A stretch of DNA of 32,059 bases from positions 1 through 32,059 of the forward strand of contig JAGALA010000028.1 in the NCBI GenBank assembly GCA_017625935.1. The letters are read 5' to 3'. Below are positions 30,518-32,059 of this stretch, piece after piece (positions within the stretch are counted from its first letter, which is position 1; each line of letters opens with the position of its first letter). The translations under genes and the position numbers were made by a program. The notes beneath the pieces were generated by a model. It saw only the letters and a list, made by a program, of their open reading frames with translations. It had not been told where the DNA came from and searched no databases. The DNA comes from Clostridia bacterium (lineage in GTDB: Bacteria > Bacillota > Clostridia > Oscillospirales > CAG-272).

Positions 30518-31210
30518 ATGATTTATTCACACGAAGTAGAACAGATGTGCTCCATTGCAAAGGGACCAAAGCACGGTCCTGCTCCTATTCCAGAGGAGGG
30601 CAAGTGGGTACAGGCAAAGCAAATCACCGACATTTCCGGTTACACACACGGTATTGGCTGGTGCGCACCACAGCAAGGCGCTTGCAAGCTTTCACTTAAC
30701 GTTAAGGATGGCGTTATTGAAGAAGCACTTGTTGAAACAATCGGTTGCTCAGGTATGACACACTCTGCGGCTATGGCGGCAGAAATTCTTCCTGGCAAAA
30801 CAATTTTGGAGGCTCTTAACACAGACCTCGTTTGCGACGCTATCAACACCGCAATGAGAGAGCTCTTCCTCCAAATCGTATACGGTAGAACACAGTCTGC
30901 TTTCTCCGAGGGCGGTCTTGTTATCGGTGCAGGTATGGAAGACCTCGGTAAGGGCGCACGCTCAATGGTTGGTACAATGTACGGTACAAAGGCAAAGGGC
31001 GTTAGATATCTTGAAATGACAGAGGGCTACTGCACAAGAATGGCTCTCGATGCTGATAACCAGGTTATCGGCTATGAGTTCGTTTCACTCGGCAAAATGA
31101 CAGACTTCATTAAGAAGGGTATGGAGCCAAACGAAGCATACGAAAAATCAAAGGGCACATATGGTAGATTTGCAGATGCAGACCACTATATCGACCCAAG
31201 AAAGCAATAA
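30518..31210 (+). CDS. NifU/IscU-like iron-sulfur cluster scaffold protein
   Basis: Protein of 230 residues with a NifU_N/IscU-like fold and a longer, unfamiliar C-terminal half. Three cysteines sit in positions like the cluster ligands of IscU: Cys56 in QQGACKLSL, Cys77 in TIGCSGMTHS and Cys172 in EGYCTRMAL; the Asp that usually follows the first cysteine (CGD) is Lys here. Additional cysteines are at 11, 49 and 106. A role as an Fe-S scaffold or carrier is therefore predicted rather than shown. AAGGAG precedes the ATG, and a good promoter lies upstream. The GGGtGRT gene follows after 13 bases with its own GGAGG; these two genes commonly occur side by side in anaerobic Bacillota to my knowledge. 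Confidence 0.82.
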   Translation: MIYSHEVEQMCSIAKGPKHGPAPIPEEGKWVQAKQITDISGYTHGIGWCAPQQGACKLSLNVKDGVIEEALVETIGCSGMTHSAAMAAEILPGKTILEALNTDLVCDAINTAMRELFLQIVYGRTQSAFSEGGLVIGAGMEDLGKGARSMVGTMYGTKAKGVRYLEMTEGYCTRMALDADNQVIGYEFVSLGKMTDFIKKGMEPNEAYEKSKGTYGRFADADHYIDPRKQ

Positions 31211-31223
31211 GGAGGTAGAAAAA

Positions 31224-32059
31224 ATGGCATTATTTGAAGGATACGAGCGCAGAGAAGCTAAAATTCTTGCTGCTCTTAAGGAATATGGTATTAATTCTAT
31301 CGAGGAGTGTAAGGAAATCACACTCGCAAAGGGTATCGACTGCGATAAGATCGTAAGAGAAACCCAACCTATCTGCTTTGAAAACGCAATCTGGGCTTAC
31401 ACAGTAGGCGCAGCTATCGCAATTAAGAAGGGCTGCAAAAAGGCTGCTGATGCAGCTGCAGCTATCGGTATCGGTCTTCAGGCATTCTGTATCCCCGGCT
31501 CAGTTGCCGAGAACAGAAAGGTTGGTCTTGGCCACGGTAACCTTGGTAAGATGCTTCTTTCAGAGGAAACCGAGTGCTTCTGCTTCTTGGCAGGTCACGA
31601 GTCATTCGCTGCTGCTGAGGGCGCAATTAAGATTGCTCTTAACGCAAACAAGGTAAGAACAAAGCCACTTCGCGTTATTCTTAACGGTCTTGGCAAGGAT
31701 GCCGCTATGATTATTTCAAGAATCAACGGCTTTACATACGTTGAAACAGAGTTCGACCCATATGCCGAAGAGGTAAAGGTTATTTACGAAAAGGCATATT
31801 CAAACGGCCCACGTGCTGACGTTAAGTGCTACGGAAGCGATAACGTACCCGAGGGTGTTGCTATTATGAAGCTTGAAAACGTTGGTGTATCTATCACAGG
31901 TAACTCAACTAACCCAACAAGATTCCAGCATCCCGTTGCAGGCACATACAAGAAATGGTGTGTTGAAAACGGCGTTAACTATTTCTCAGTTGCATCAGGC
32001 GGCGGCACAGGCCGTACCCTTCATCCCGATAACATGGCAGCAGGCCCTGCTTCCTACGG
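31224..32059 (+). CDS. GGGtGRT family protein (partial, runs off window end)
   Basis: The first 278 codons of a protein of the GGGtGRT family (Pfam DUF-type family named after its glycine-rich motif); function unknown. The name-giving motif GGGTGRT is at residues 259-265 in SVASGGGTGRTLHPDN. The N terminus is MALFEGYERREAKILAALKE; a region rich in conserved Gly, Ala and Cys follows (for example GIGLQAFCIPGS and GHGNLGKMLLSEETECFCFLAG). The gene is open to the window end with no stop, so the C terminus is missing. GGAGG lies 8 bases upstream of the ATG. It is downstream of the NifU-like gene by 13 bases, suggesting a joint Fe-S related role, which is inference. Confidence 0.9.
   Translation, partial: MALFEGYERREAKILAALKEYGINSIEECKEITLAKGIDCDKIVRETQPICFENAIWAYTVGAAIAIKKGCKKAADAAAAIGIGLQAFCIPGSVAENRKVGLGHGNLGKMLLSEETECFCFLAGHESFAAAEGAIKIALNANKVRTKPLRVILNGLGKDAAMIISRINGFTYVETEFDPYAEEVKVIYEKAYSNGPRADVKCYGSDNVPEGVAIMKLENVGVSITGNSTNPTRFQHPVAGTYKKWCVENGVNYFSVASGGGTGRTLHPDNMAAGPASY

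Overview
The window looks like a chromosomal segment of a low-to-mid GC Bacillota bacterium of class Clostridia, probably an uncultured gut-type lineage. Support comes from spoVG, a hisS-aspS pair, an MsmX-type sugar ATPase, the NifU-like/GGGtGRT gene pair, strong AGGAGG ribosome binding sites, near-consensus sigma-A promoters with 17 bp spacers, and abundant REP-like intergenic repeats. No rRNA, tRNA, CRISPR array or prophage was seen. The exact lineage is inference.

Layout. Positions 1-9000 are read leftwards: murC, a SAM methyltransferase, hslO (Hsp33), uvrB and uvrA. The gaps between them are full of small-hairpin arrays and REP-like elements. Positions 9080-13460 are read rightwards: spoVG with its own promoter and terminator, then hisS-aspS from a perfect consensus promoter, then a DUF4186 gene and a small GIY-YIG gene. 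Positions 13480-17580 are read leftwards: an ABC exporter, a membrane-anchored alpha/beta hydrolase and a degenerate metallo-beta-lactamase-fold protein. ribF and a 795-residue secreted discoidin-like protein follow rightwards. From 21880 to 30340 everything is leftwards: a Gfo/Idh/MocA oxidoreductase, an MsmX-like ATPase, and an apparent operon rsuA - RAYT transposase - PHP - PHP - tex. The window ends rightwards with a NifU-like scaffold gene and the GGGtGRT gene, which is cut by the window edge.

Three unusual layers overlie the ordinary gene content. (1) Six intergenic arrays consist of tiny perfect hairpins (4-6 bp stems, mostly 3-nt loops). Stem sequences differ from unit to unit while a short linker is constant: AATTCATG in one family, ATATCATC/TGATATTC in the other. 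This pattern of kept pairing with changing sequence is the strongest candidate here for something undescribed. (2) The 3' ends of two unrelated genes, uvrB and an ABC exporter, are repeated downstream of their stop codons. The copies are separated by a palindromic REP-like element, and their differences from the live end are almost all synonymous, as if successive functional gene tails had been replaced. (3) A REP-associated tyrosine transposase (RAYT) carries two inverted copies of the local REP repeat inside its own reading frame, translated without stops, and sits tightly packed in a housekeeping operon.

Functional themes are DNA repair (uvrA/uvrB), proteostasis and redox stress (hslO), wall synthesis (murC), translation (hisS, aspS, rsuA), flavin synthesis (ribF), transcription (tex), carbohydrate handling (MsmX-like ATPase, Gfo/Idh, secreted discoidin-like protein) and Fe-S related functions (NifU-like/GGGtGRT).
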